NCBI GenBank assembly: GCA_014529385.2
Contig: CM043949.1
Location: 109,303,977 to 109,367,976, forward strand
Source of the DNA: Adiantum capillus-veneris
Lineage: Eukaryota > Streptophyta > Polypodiopsida > Polypodiales > Pteridaceae
DNA: 64,000 bases
Direction of reading: 5' to 3'
In this document: one piece after another, positions 37,401-50,404 of the stretch
Layout: each line of letters opens with the position of its first letter
Position numbering within the stretch: position 1 is the first letter of the stretch
Notes under the pieces: model-generated
Told to the model about the DNA's origin: nothing
What the model saw: only the letters and a program-made list of their open reading frames with translations
Databases searched by the model: none
Made by a program: the position numbers and the translations under genes

Positions 37401-40400
37401 TAAAATTTTAAAGACTATGTCTTAAAGCTTTTAACACTTACCTTTGGAGGCTTTAATGAAGACAACCCTAAGGTCTTTTGCTACATTGGTTAACCTTTCT
37501 CTTTGATAGACCTTTTCTCATTTGGACCCCTTTACCATTGGCCCCGTGCTTAAATAGATCTATAAGCACATCTATATCTTAACCCTTGTTCCCGTTTATT
37601 CTCCCACATTAAATGATCACTTTAATATGAGAAAATCATTTGGGTTGGTCAGATATTAGATTTTATGACAGATACTCTTATGGTAAAAAACTACTTCAAA
37701 CTCGGCACCATATAAATAGTGTCGCCACTTTCGTAAAGCATGAATCATGGCATAGAGCTCTCTCTCATAGACAAAATAATTCTGCTGAGCTCTATCTAAA
37801 TTTTTACTTTCAAAGGCTATAGGTCTTCCCTCCTGGAGAAGTACCACACCAATTGCTTTATCACTAGCATCAGTCTCTACCACAAACGGCTTAACTGGGT
37901 CAACGATTGCTAGGATGGGAGCAATGGCGATACCTACCTTGAGCTGTTCGAAGCTTCGTTTTTGAGCTTCTTCCCAAGAAAAGGTCTTATCTTTTGCTTT
38001 AAGTTGATCCATCATAGGAACAACGGTTTTGGCATAGTCACGGATATACTGGCGATAAAATCCAGCCATGCCTAAAAATATTTAAAGCTCCTCAACCGTG
38101 TTGGGATGTGGCCATCAAAGAATGGCAGCGACCTTGTTAGTGTCCATCTTGATGCCATAATAAGAGATCACCTGACCGAGGTAATGTATCTCTATTTTAA
38201 AGAAATCGCACTTGCTTTTCTTAGCATACAACGCGTGAGCTCGTAGCTGTTCAAACACTAATCGTAAGTGTTCTATGTGTTCATCTTCAGTCTTACTGTA
38301 AATGAGAATGTCATCAAGGAAAACCACAATAAATTTTCCAAGATAGGGACGTAAGACACTATCTATGAGTGTCATCATGTAGCTGGAGCATTGGTTAGAC
38401 CAAAAGGCATAACCAAAAATCCAAAATGCCCGAACTGTGTTCTAAAGGCAGTTTTGGTGATATCTTCTAAAAGGATACGTACCTGGTGGCATCCTAAACA
38501 AAGATCTCTCTTTGTATAGTATCTTGCCCCATGGAGTTGATCAAACAACTCATCTACTCTTGACAAAGGATACTTGTTCTTGATGGTTATGGTGTTTAAT
38601 CCGTGATAATCTATGCACATGCGCTTAGTACCATCTTTCTTTTTTACCAATAGAAATGGTGATGCCCAAGGCGAAGTGCTAGGTCTAATGAAACCATGGG
38701 CACGGTAGTCAGCCAACTGACTCTCAATCTCCTTGTTTTCTTTAGCACTCATACGATAAGGTGGTTTACTCAACGGTTTAGTGCCTGGCAAAACATCTAT
38801 GCCATGCTACACATCACGTGTAGGGGGTAAACCCGGTGGTAAATCACTTGAGAACACATCACTATACTCCATGAGTAAGTGATGCAGATTTTGTCGCGCA
38901 AAAGGAGAAAGTAAACTAGAGTTATACTGGGATGGAGAATCTTGTAATTCCTGTAATGTTTGTTTTACAATAGTTGCACGTTGCTCTATAGAATTCAAGT
39001 TGAGAGCACTTTGCTCGATAGATTTGTTAACACTTTGCTTATCAAGGTATGCACTTTGCATACCATTACTAGAATTCACCTTACTTTGCTCTTGAGAATT
39101 CACAAGACTTGAAGACAAGCAGTAACACAGAAAGACTTCATCTATTAAATCTGCTTTCTGTAAAATAGAAAGCTCGGCTGTACATATAAGAGGTGCAAAT
39201 GGTATATTTTTCTCAGAAAGCAAAAGCACATGTTTACCATTGGCCATAAAGGATAAGGAGTTGTGTTCATAACTAGTGTACAATGTGTTTCCTAAACCAT
39301 GCAACCACTCCCATCCCGAAACTACATCAGCACGGTCCATGTTCATAACTTGGAAGTCAAGGGTCATCATATGATCTTGAACAATAAGCTCAACCCCTTG
39401 AACTATCGTGTCCCATACTTCTTTATCATTTTCAGAAATCTGCTCCACCACATACTTTTGAGAGCAGGGAATCTGTGTAAGCTTCAATTTCTTGATGAGC
39501 TTATAGTTCAAGAATTTATGAATTGCACCATCATCCACTAAAATACGAACACGTTGTCCGTTAATAGTGCCATGCATGCACATCAAAACATGGGGGCCAA
39601 AGGTGGGTTGCCACATTGAAGCAAGCACACAACACTTGTGCTTTTCTTCCATGTGAAGAACCTCTACAACATAATATTTAGGAGATGAATCTAATGAGAG
39701 GCGTTGCACCGTGTGCATGACCTTTTCTTTGCCTTGCAAAAGAGGACAATCTTTCTTGTTATGTTGGTCCGAAAGACATTTAAAACACAAAGTGTGTCTC
39801 TACGCACGCTCAAAATTGGCAGTGCTGAGAGACCCATGTGGAGTATCTTGTGATTGCTTAGGCTTCTTAGCCTCTTGCGGACGTGGAGAGGTAGATTGTC
39901 TCTTATTCCTCTTGGAACGTGTGGGAGATCTACCTCGCCATTGGCTCTTAGCCACATTGCTCTTAGCAAAATTATTCTTAGAGTAGAGAACATTTCCTTT
40001 CCTCTCTTAGTCATCATCATATCTTTGGGCATGACTGATGGCTTCTTCCAAAGTTTTTGGATATTGGGTCTTGACATGAAGACGATAGTCTTTGTCAAGA
40101 CCCCTATTAAAACCCCGTATCTTTTGGAATTCATCTAGACCTTCTAGTTTTAATATGATTTTCCGATACTTTGAAAGGTACTGTGTGAGAGAGAGGCCAG
40201 CCATGCGACATGAATCCCATGCTAACCAATTATTATCTTCTTCATTGGAGTCCAAAAACTCTTTGGAGAAAGAAGCTTGAAACACAGCCCAAGACTGAGG
40301 ATGGGCATCTATTGGAAATGTCATCCACCACTTGTAGGCCTTGCCTTTAAGAGATAGACTTGTTTCCATAGCCATCTTTATATCCAGGGTGTGTGTCTCA

Positions 40401-40858
40401 ATCTATGAATATCACTCCATTTGTGTAAGAATGTATTGACCGCATCCTTGTTGCGATCACTCTCTTTCCCGTGAAACTTAGGAATGGTGATATTCTTAAG
40501 TAATGCATTGCTACCTTCTGCATCTTTTGAAGCACTTGTTTCTTGGACTCCTTGACTTGTGTGAGCTTGGTTCCCTTGAATCGTGCCACTTGTGGCTCCT
40601 TGAGCCGTTTGCAAATTCATAAATTTCACAAGTAACTCCGTAAGATTGGTAACATTTGGATTGAATGTAGAGAGGTTGAGTTCAAGTACGCTTTGGCGAT
40701 TTTCCAAAGTCTTAAAAGCAGCCATATTTACAAGGCCATGATCTCCTAGATCATCGTCATCATGCATATTAGTGTCAGCTGCACCCGTGGAGCCCTGATT
40801 TTGATCTACGTGCTCAAAATCAAACGTGTCTGTAGATGGGATATCCTCACTGGCCATG
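34500..40858 (-). pseudogene. G3 gag-pol coding region (broken, interrupted by a solo LTR)
   Basis: Minus-strand order: Gag starting near MASEDIPSTDTF (about 40858); retrotransposon Gag domain (about 40375-40010); CCHC knuckle CFKCLSDQHNKKDC (about 39790-39740); protease-like segment ILVDDGAIHKFLN (about 39540); reverse transcriptase with FLDDILIYS (about 38740-38120); RNase H (about 38060-37690, continuing left of the inserted LTR near 36200); integrase zinc-binding and core (about 35830-35190); and a clear chromodomain (VKWLDRPEEGFTWENV, about 34640-34520). The chromodomain makes it a chromovirus. Several breaks besides the insertion. The leader (40867-41553) holds no gene. Confidence 0.9.
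36213..37670 (-). mobile_element. Solo LTR of the G1-type gypsy family inside G3
   Basis: A single 1458-bp LTR starting TGTAATGG and ending TTTATGACA, related to the G1 LTR, with no internal region. The flanking pentamers are GATAG (36208-36212) and GATAC (37671-37675), a one-mismatch target duplication. It lies in the RNase H part of G3 pol. Solo LTRs arise by recombination between the two LTRs of a full element. The GGACCGG/CCGGTCC hairpin is at 36422-36446. Confidence 0.9.
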
Positions 40859-41553
40859 GTAAACACACACTAATGTAAAGAGTGGAAAAAAAAAACGTCA
40901 ACTTATACCTTGTGAAATTGAAGAATTTGTGTTTTATATGCTCCGTGATTTGCGTCGCATGCGAACTTTGTCCTGCGGGAATTGTAGTGCTTCACGTGTC
41001 GTTCGTCGTAGGAACACTTTTGTTGATTCTTAAAAAAAACTCATCTTTTTTGTGAAGGTTTTTGTTCACTTTGAAGCTACCTCCTTGAGGAAGAAAGAAT
41101 TTTTGGAGGAAAACTTGACTTCCCCCAAGAAGTGAAAAGGAAAGGTGAAACTACTTCCTTGAAGTTTGAAGCTTTACCTTTCCTTCTAGTTTTCCTTTCA
41201 AGTATGCTATCTTTGCTTGTTAAATAGCTTGATGGTAAAGTGTTGGCCTCTTACCCTCATGGGGTGGGTTCATCCCTCTTTCATGTAAGGATTAAACGAG
41301 CTTTCCTATGCACGCAACCAACGAAAGCCTTCGGAGCCTCGATGCCGTAGAGTTTGCCTTGGTCGCCCGCCTTGGAGGGCGGAGGTGGGGCGGCTGCGAT
41401 TGATTGTTGTTGTCTGTCTATGCGCGCTGCACACAGGAAACTATGCCTGGCTTATTTTTGCTGCATAACAGAGACATTGCTTTCTGCGAAACGTGGGAGA
41501 GAAGTAGTGCGTCTCATGCACATGCAACTCGCTTTTCCCCTTCTCCAAAAATA

Positions 41554-41565
41554 GCTCTGATACCA
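41554..41565 (-). other. G3 primer-binding site (initiator-Met tRNA)
   Basis: TGGTATCAGAGC on the minus strand, one base from the 123-bp 5' LTR. Confidence 0.85.
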
Positions 41566-41566
41566 G

Positions 41567-41689
41567 TGAAAGGGTGGTGGTAATTCGTGTGCTAGTCTCC
41601 ATCAAACCGTGCTATCTTATAGCCTCCCCCCAGCATACACACTGTCCAGCCGTGCCGATGGCCTTGCCCATAGGACCCATGTCCTTACA
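41567..41689 (-). repeat. G3 5' LTR
   Basis: 123-bp LTR, TGAAAGGG...CCTTACA, followed by the GCGAG target duplicate. Unusually short for a plant gypsy element. Confidence 0.9.
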
Positions 41690-41754
41690 GCGAGATACAA
41701 GTCGACGCATGTATGTAAGATAGCCTCAAGTTGATGCATAGATAGGAAAACTTT

Positions 41755-41985
41755 TTTGGAATTAGGGTTGCAAGGAAACACACACAGCTTGCAGAAGACA
41801 AAGGAAGCTCAAGGCACAAAATAACAAAGAGTGTATTACTTAGTGTGAAAAGGAAAGATAGATAGCCCTAGAATGAATGGGCGTATATACAATGCACTGG
41901 GAGAAAAACCTCCTAAAGAGGAAACAAATGCCTTGATGGTCCTGAGTGTGTTTACACACATCACTACCACATGTATATGGTAGCA
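41755..41985 (-). repeat. C3 3' LTR
   Basis: About 231 bp, homologous to 51580-51807 and, reversed, to 9913-10138. The purine tract (element sense) is near 41986-41994. Confidence 0.85.
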
Positions 41986-44900
41986 AATCCCCGTTGGAGT
42001 GATGTGGTGAATGAGAGCTAGCACATGAGTAAAGGGAAGTGTCATGCCCTGAGGACATGATGAGTCCACAAAGGGGAGTAAGCCCAAAGCTTTGTAGAAA
42101 GCTTTAAACTTCTCACAAGACAATGCCTTTTGTGAAAAGATCTGTAAGGTTTTCCTGTGTTGGCACATAAGCCAAGCTGATCTCCCTTGCAGAGAGCCTC
42201 TCCCGTACATAGTGGTAATGCACCTCAATGTGCTTTGTGCGAGCATGAAAAACTGGGTTCCTTGTAACTAACAATGCGCTTTGACTCTCAGTGTATATAG
42301 TGTTGGCAGTGTCCTATCCAACACCCAATTCAGCCATAAGGCGTCTGAGCCATACACACTCAACCGTAGTTGTGAAGACTGCCCTGTACTCAGCTTCACA
42401 AGTAGAAGTGGCCACATCAGGTTACTTCTTTCTCAAATATGATATACATGAAATGCCAAGCATGAAACAAAAACCACTTGTGGACACTTGCGTGTCAAAA
42501 CAACTGGCCCAATCTCAGTCAAAAGCATGTAAGTCTAGCGGCAATGATCTCCCCTTGGGATAAAACAAGACAATATGTAAAGTGCCACTCAAGTAGCGAA
42601 AAATCCTCTTGACAGCCTGCCAATGCTTAGACCTTGGGCTATGCATAAATCTGCTGACTTGTGAGACTGCAAACTGAATGTCCGACCTCGTGTTGCATAT
42701 ATAAACGAGGCATTCAACAGCAGTTTGGTAAAGAGTGACATCTGTAGGATCACCAACATAATGAAGACTCAATTTCAAACATGTTTCCATGGGAGTGGCA
42801 ATAGGTTTGCAATCCTCAAGTCCAAACTTACATAGTAATGTCTCTATGAAACGTTTTTGACACAAGGCAATACCACCATTACACTACTTATATTGTATAC
42901 CCAAGTAATGATGCAATAACCCCAAATCTTTCATCTTGAAAATAGCATTCAAATCAGCCTTAAATTCAGCAATATCTCTCTCATTTGGTCGAATGATCAA
43001 CAAATTATCTACGTAAAGAACCACGATGATAAGTGCATCACCCTCATGCTTTACATACAATGTGCTTTTTCTTGGACTGTTACATAAACTTCCTCAAATA
43101 TGTCACCATTCAAGAAAGCAGTAACAATGTCTGATTGATGTATATCCCAACCAAAATGAGCTGCCAATGCCCATAGAAAACGCACAATAGTCATATGACA
43201 AGTGGGAGAAAAACTCTCTTCATAATCTATGCGTTTTTGCTGTGCATAACCCTTTGCAAACAAGTCGAGCCTTATAGCGATCAATCTCACCATCCGGCTT
43301 GCGTTTCAACTTGTAAACCCACTTTGTACCAATGGCCTTTTTGCAAGGAGGAAAATTACAGAAAGTCATGTGTCATTTTCTATAAGTGCATCATATTATA
43401 TTTGCATGGCAGCCATCTAATTTTTTGAATTCTGTGCTTCATCAAAAGATAGAGGTTCCTCAACATCATGTAAGCTAGACACAACCAAAGCATAACAATC
43501 TGATGCATAAGATGCATGGCAAGAGCTTGAATGAGTACGACTAGACAAAGGTGTATTCAATTTACTATCACACAATGTATGCACCAAACATTTTGGCATA
43601 CCTCTAGCCTGCTCATTTTCATCCCTTTCCTCATCAAGTACATCATGTAGATCTACATCAGCAATAGGCTGATCTGTAACATTTTCAAAAACCCCCATAG
43701 GCTGTAAAATTGCCTCATTGGAATTTACATTTGAACTTCCACCACTGAAAAGAGGCAACAAAGTGTTATAAATGTCTTGTGAGCTGACATTACTGTCTCT
43801 AGTACATGACAACAAGGCCTGAACAAAATCTTTCACAAACACAACATCTTGTGAAACCAAGATACACTTGTTTTGTGGATGATACAACTTGTAACCTTTG
43901 ATTTCAGCACTATAACCTACAAAAATACATTTGACAGCCTTACCATCCAATTTTGTGTGCTGTGTTTGTTGCACCAAAGCATATCCCAAACAACCAAAAA
44001 CACGCATGTGCTCAATAGAAGTCTTTCTATCATGCCATACTTCATATGGAGTAATAGACTCCAAAGAATTTGTAGGACACCTGTTTAGTACATAAGTGGC
44101 ACACATGATGGCCTCAATCCAAAAAGAATGCGGCAAAAGCTTGACTTTTGACCATACATCGTGCCATTTCTGTAAGTGACCTGTTTTTCCTCTCACAGCA
44201 ACAACATTTTGTTGAGGTGTATAAGGCACTGTACATTGGTGTTTTATCCCAGGACTAGCCAAAAATGCATTAAATTCATGATACATATACTCCCCCCCTC
44301 GATCGGAACGGAGGGTGCCCATAGTACATTTTGAGACATTTTCAGTCATAGCCATAAATTGTTTGAAGCATATAAAAACTTCGGACTTTGCTTTAAGCGG
44401 AAATACCCATGCATGCCTAGAGAATCATCAATGAAAGTCATGAAGTAAAGGTAATTTCCTAGGACAAGATTTGCATGGGCCCACAAACATCACTATGCAC
44501 AAGCTGCAACCTGTATGTTACCCTAACTCAACCATCCTTTGAAAACTTAGCACACTGCATCTTACTCAAAATACAGCCTTCACAAACATTTTTGACAGGT
44601 TCTTCAAGCGGCAGCAAAGAAGCAACCATATCAGATTTTTTCAAACATAGCAAACGGGAAAAATTCGGATGCCCAAAATGTGCAAGCCAAAGTTTTGCAT
44701 TTGAATATAGCCTTAGAATCCACAATTGCATTTGCAAAATTTTGCCTACACTTGTCATACAAAGTGAGCTTATACAACCCAGGAGATAATATGCTAGATG
44801 CAATAGTTTCATCACCAAAACTGAGATCATGTATTGTACATCTGCCATCCACAAATTTGAGTACAAGACCAAGTCTAGAAAGTGTAGATACAAACAAAAG

Positions 44901-45636
44901 ATTCTTCTTGATCCCAGGTACATAAAGTGTATCAACAAGTGTGAAAGAACTACCATTTGCAGCAGTAAGCACAATCTTTCCAACTCCTTGAATTGAATAA
45001 GAGGCATTGTTGGCACAAATAATTGAATTCCCATGAGGAACAAACTCAAGAGAGGTGAATAAATCACGATGTGAGGTAATGTGCTTTGTAGCACCACTGT
45101 CAAAATACCACACATGTGAATCTGCAACAAATGACATGCATGCATCATGGACAACAAGATTATAGGTACACTCTGCACTAAAAGCCCATTCTACATCAAC
45201 ATCAACATCACAGTCTCCTTTCATAGAATACTAAATAATAATTGCATTTGTAGTGGAACCAGCATTTGCAATGGAACCACCCTCTTTCTTCTTAGCCTCT
45301 TTGGCCTTCAGCTTAGGACATTGCTTGATCAAGTGATCATTAGATGGCAATGCATCTTCTTTTTGTCCTTATCACCAGAATTTCCAGACGAATTGCTGCC
45401 AGCAAAAGCATTAGGAACATGAGATTTTCCACTCGCAGAAGAACCATAAGAAGTGGTTGCATTGCTATTAACACCCTTTCTTTGAGCAGCAATAAAAGCC
45501 TGTCACGTTGTCTACTCCTGTTTTTTTTGGAAAGTGACTCTTGTAACAACAATGTGCACAATGCATCAAACTTGACAACTTCAGGATTTCCTTGGGTCAT
45601 AAGTCTCCAAGTACTAGCAAAAGTCTGGTAAGAATC

Positions 45637-45845
45637 TGTTGAAGATGATGAAACAGGAAACAGAAGGAAGACAGCAACTCAGAGTAGGAAGAAGATGGAG
45701 AAAGAGAAGACACAGAGCTTGCGTACGAGATCTCTGTAGTCTGTCTCTCTGTATTAGAATAATAGAGTATACAAACTCAGAGCTACAAAGCTTATATGAA
45801 ACCCTAAGAGATAAGGTGTCCTTTCACACCGGATGTCCAAGGGGA
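45637..45845 (-). repeat. C4 3' LTR (shorter copy)
   Basis: Matches the first about 205 bases of 50405-50681 with about five differences. The polyprotein end runs directly into it, without a separate polypurine tract that I can see. Confidence 0.8.
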
Positions 45846-48800
45846 AAAACTTTTCGGAAAGCTTCAAACTTTTCTCGTGATAACGCCTTCGTAAATAGAT
45901 CTGCAATGTTATCCTGTGTAGGACAGTAAGTTAGTGTGATCTCCCCTGCATGTAGCCTTTCCCTGACATAGTGGTAGTGAACCTCTATGTGCTTTGTTCT
46001 TGCATGAAATACTTGATTCCTTGCAACTGCCATAGCACTCTGACTGTCTGTGAAAATGGTAGTGGGTGCCTGTTGACACTCACAAAGATCTGCCAATAAC
46101 CTGCGTATCCATACACAATCAATTGTTGCCGTGAAAGCTGCCCTGTACTCAGCTTCACAAGTTGATGTAGCCACTGTGGGTTGCTTCTTGCTTAGCCAAG
46201 ATATACATGCATTTCCCAAGAAAAAACAATTTCCACTTGTGGAATGTTGTGTGTCAAAATCACCAGCCCAATCTGAATCGCTGTAACCAAGAAGCTGCAT
46301 AGAACTGTGCTTTCCATACATATCCCCCCTTGGAAAGAACATGGAAAGATTAGGGGTACCTGAAAGGTAACGAAGTATGCGCTTCACAGCCTGCCAATGA
46401 TGCATACCTGGGATGTGCATAAATCTGCTTGCTTGTGAAACCCCAAATTGAATGTCTAGACAAGTGTTGCCTGCCAAATATATCAAGCAACCAACCGCTG
46501 CTGCATAAGTATGTACATCAAAAGGTTCTCCAGCATCGTGCATGCTCAACTTTGATCCAGTTTCTACGGGTGTAGAGATTGGTTTACAATTTTGCATACC
46601 AAACTTGTCCAAAATATTATGCAAATATTTTGCCTGCAACATGTATATGCCATCCTCTGATTGCACAAACTGAATACCCAAGTAATAATGTAGCAAACCA
46701 AGATCAGAAATCTCAAAGGTTTTTCTCAAAGAATCTTTAAACGCTTCAATTTCATCTGCAGTATTGCCTGTAAGAAGCATATCATCCACATAAAGTGTTA
46801 GCATAATGAGAACTCCATCTCTCTTTTTGACATACAAAGTACTTTTTGTTGGACTATTCTGAAATCCCTGGCCAATCAAATAAGTATGTATCTTCTCATA
46901 CCATGCTCTTGGAGCCTGTTTGAGACCATACAAAGCTTTACGCAATCTACATACCTTTTGCTCTTGACCTTTTACAACAAAACCACTTGGTTGACTTACA
47001 TAAACTTCTTCCTGCAAATCACCATTCAAAAAAGCAGTTTTGATATCCAACTGATGCACTTTCCAACCATGATGAGCAGCAATTGCAACTAGTGATCTAA
47101 CTGTGGACGCACGAGAAGTAGGAGCAAAGGTTTCATCATAATCTATGCCTTTCTGTTGCGCATAGCCTTTTGCCACAAGCCTTGCTTTGTACCTGTCAAC
47201 AGTACCATCTTGTTTCCTTTTTACCTTAAAAACCCACTTTGTACCATTAGGCTTTTTACCTGTAGGCAAGTCCACTAGATCCCATGTATGATTCTTATGA
47301 ATAGAATCACTTTCTTGCTGCATAGCATCTTTCCACTGAACACACTCTAAAGCTTGTTCAAATAAATCAGGCTCATCTGCATCACAAAGAGTGCTAAAGC
47401 AAGCCAAATCTACTTGCTCTCTACCAAAAGTAGTACTAGCACGTGTTTTTCGTGGAAACGGTGCATCCAACTTGCTATCCTGCAAAGTTTTATGAACCCA
47501 TTTAGGCAAGGTTCTTTCTTCCCTGAGAACTTCTTGCTCTTCACGCACAATTTTCTCTACATCATGAGGTGTCACATGCTGATCAAAAGATTGATCAAGA
47601 TTATCAACCTTTTGTGATTCTTGATTCTCCACAAAAGAAGGAAGCAAACCTTCAAATACATCATGTGTCTGCATATGAGGTACATCAAAAGCAACCATAG
47701 GTTGAGCAGTAGTTTCTGCAAAAATTACATCACGACTTTCAAAAATCTTGTTTGTAGCAGAATTGTAAAGTTTATAACCTTTACTTCCACTATTGTACCC
47801 CACAAATATACATTTGATTGCCTTATCATCAAGCTTCCCACGTAACTACTGAGGGATGTGAGCATAAGCAAGACAACCAAAAACACGAAGATAACTGACT
47901 GAAGGTTTTCTGTCATACCAAGCTTCATATGGAGTAATGGTCTTCAAGGCACAAGTAGGACACCTGTTCAAAACATGTGCTGCACAAGCAACTGCCTCTA
48001 TCCATAGATTATGAGGCAAACTCTTAGCCTTGAGCATACATCTAGCCGTCTCCATTAAAGACCTGTTCTTCCTTTCTGCAACACCATTCTGTTGTGGTGT
48101 GTATGGCATAGTGCATTGGTGTTTAATGCCTTTCTTTCCCAAAAAATCCTTAAATGCACCTGACATGTATTCACCTCCTCGATCGGTACGAAGAGTCTGT
48201 ACTTTGCAACCTGTTTCATTTTCAACCATGGCGACATAATGTTGAAAAACTGCAAACACATGTGACTTTGCTTTGAGTGGATACACCCAACAAAACCTGG
48301 AAAAGTCATCAATGAAGGTCACAAAATAAAGGCTGTTTCCTATAGATGGCATCCTCATAGGACCACATACATCACTGTGTACAAGATGCAACTTTCGTGT
48401 CCCTCTAATTGAACTATCTTGCGAAAATGAAAATCTGTGCATCTTTCCAAGAACGCAACCTTCACATACATGTCTTGGTGGCATCTCCAATAAAGACAAA
48501 TCATGCACCATATTATGACGTTGTAAAGTCATCAAACTGCCATAACTAACATGCCCAAATCTAGCATGCCACAACTTAGCATCCTGCATGGCTTGAGTCT
48601 TTGTTTTTGCAATACATACCTGAATCTGCTTTTCATAACGATCTAGCACAAATAGTCCATTTTCCAGCGTACCTGTAGTGATAAGAGAATAACCATTCTC
48701 TCGATCTCGTACAACACATCTGTCATCCTCAAAAATTACCCGAAGACCATTTTTTGCAAGAGAGGATACAGACAACAAATTCTTCTTGATCCCTGGAACA

Positions 48801-50005
48801 TATAAGACATCTGGCAAGCATAAATCTGAACCATCTGAAATGGTAATCAAAATCTTACCAACGCCTTTGATTGGATAAGAAGCATTATTTGCACATGTCA
48901 CCTTCTTTCCTTCTGGAGCTGCATCCAATGAACAAAACAAATCCTTCCTTGAAGCAATATGCCTGGATGCACCACTATCAAAGTACCAAATCATTTGTGT
49001 CTTGTCAACACTGTAAGCAGAAAAATCTGAACATACTACAAAAGCATAAGAATCCTGCACAAAGTTTGCAAACTTTTCTTTAGCTGTAGAAGAATCACCA
49101 GAAGGTGAAACAACCAAACTTGACTCTTTCTTCTTTTCTTTAGCAATTCGCTTTTTACACTCACTAATGTAGTGACCAGGTTTCTTGCAGTAGTGACATT
49201 TACCTTTCTTCTTGGACTTGTCGGAATCACCTTTAGACTTCTCTGAAGACTGTCCTGCACCAGACTTGGAGTGATGAGCACTCTCTTTACCCTTGTTTTT
49301 GTTCTGTACAACAAGAGCATGATCCATACCATCCACCTGTAAAGACTTGTTCTTACGTGATTGATCCTCCTGCAATAGCAAAGCCACTAACTCTTCAAAA
49401 TGAAGAGGCTCAGGATTATCTCGCAAAGACAGAGTCAAAGAAGTCTGCAAAGTCAGATAAGATGGTGGTAGTGAATTGAGTGTTTTGGAAACCAAGTCCT
49501 TCTCTGGAATCACTTCATCAATGCTAAGCAATTGCTCTTTAAGATCCCTGATTTTTGTAAGATTCTCGATGATATCGTCACCTTCGTCCATCTGTATTTT
49601 GTCAAGTTGTTTCTTCAAAAACTCTATTCTGGCAGCGTTTCTTCCTCCAAACATAGCTTGCAGAGTGTTCCAAGCATCCTCAAAAGTTCTGCAAAATCTG
49701 ATATGTGGTGTGATTGTCCTCTTTATGGTTAAGGCAATCACAGCCATAGCCTCTGCATCTTTAGTATCCCATCTCTTTTGCTCTGGAGTGACTTGTGAGG
49801 GTTCTGCACCAACAGCTGCACCACGACCAGGCGTGGCAGGTGCAATGCTACTTGGATGAACTTCATCTCCAAATACATAATCCCACAATCCTCTACCAAC
49901 CAAAACATTTTTGGCCATAAAATACCAAAGAGAATAGTTGGTACCATCCAATTTGTCTTCGGATGTAAACGCACCAAAAATCTCTTTCTCCGTAGATTGA
50001 AGCAT
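45824..50005 (-). pseudogene. C4 gag-pol coding region (nearly open)
   Basis: Starts MLQSTEKEIFGAFTSEDKL at 50005 (minus). Domains: UBN2-type Gag (about 49950-49400); CCHC knuckle CHYCKKPGHYISEC (about 49200); protease YFDSGASRHI (about 48990); GAG-pre-integrase LWHARFGHVSYG (about 48560); integrase core with HSDVCGPM, TDRGGEY and YTPQQNGVAERKNR (about 48380-48060); reverse transcriptase with KGYAQQKGIDYDETF and YVDDMLLTG (about 47180-46770); RNase H (about 46280-45960, SKKQPTVATSTCEAEYR). All catalytic signatures of a copia polyprotein are present; about one or two breaks, judged a recent fossil. Confidence 0.92.
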
Positions 50006-50390
50006 ACTGTGGATTCACACAAGAGAGCAAAAGAACCTCCAAGATATTCACAAATCTCCTCTCCAATGCAAGCAAAACTCTACACAAAATCTCAGCACAA
50101 AGCTAAGACAAGCTGCTTCCCAAAAGAACTGTTTACCTGAAGAAAATCTGTCAAAAAGCACACCCTCTTGATCTAAACGCCTCCGAAAAGTAACTTCTGC
50201 TATGCTACTCAGAACAAAATTCTGAGGGCTCGAACGGCTTCGAAAGGGGGGTAACACCGTAGGTCACCTGTTCAGAATACTCCCGGAACGTCGAGGATGC
50301 TCCCACGAGCAAATTTTCCGAAAACTGCCTGAAAACTGCGATTGCGCGCGCGGACGCGAAAACGCAAGTAGAGGCTCTGAAAATCACCTT

Positions 50391-50402
50391 GCTCTGATAC
50401 CA
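50391..50402 (-). other. C4 primer-binding site (initiator-Met tRNA)
   Basis: TGGTATCAGAGC on the minus strand, two bases from the 5' LTR. Confidence 0.9.
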
Positions 50403-50404
50403 AT

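Larger units (their letters stand above)
25626..41689 (-). mobile_element. Chromovirus G3 (Ty3/gypsy), old, carrying two nested insertions
   Basis: A Ty3/gypsy chromovirus on the minus strand. Its LTRs are only 123 bp: right (5') 41567-41689; left (3') split into 25626-25631 and 34353-34469 by the younger element G2. The target duplication GCGAG survives on both sides (25621-25625, 41690-41694). The initiator-Met primer site is 41554-41565 and a purine tract abuts the left LTR (about 34470-34485). The LTRs differ at about 18 of 123 positions by eye (about 15%), so the insertion is old. It also carries a solo LTR (36213-37670) inside pol. Its own sequence is about 5.9 kb, with several breaks. 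Confidence 0.92.

Noticed and set aside
41228-41285. tRNA-like sequence in the G3 leader (TAGCTTGATGGTA and GGTTCATCCC resemble A and B boxes)
   Set aside because: The acceptor stem does not pair, the anticodon arm is poor, and it lies inside a retroelement leader. At best a relic; not called as a tRNA.
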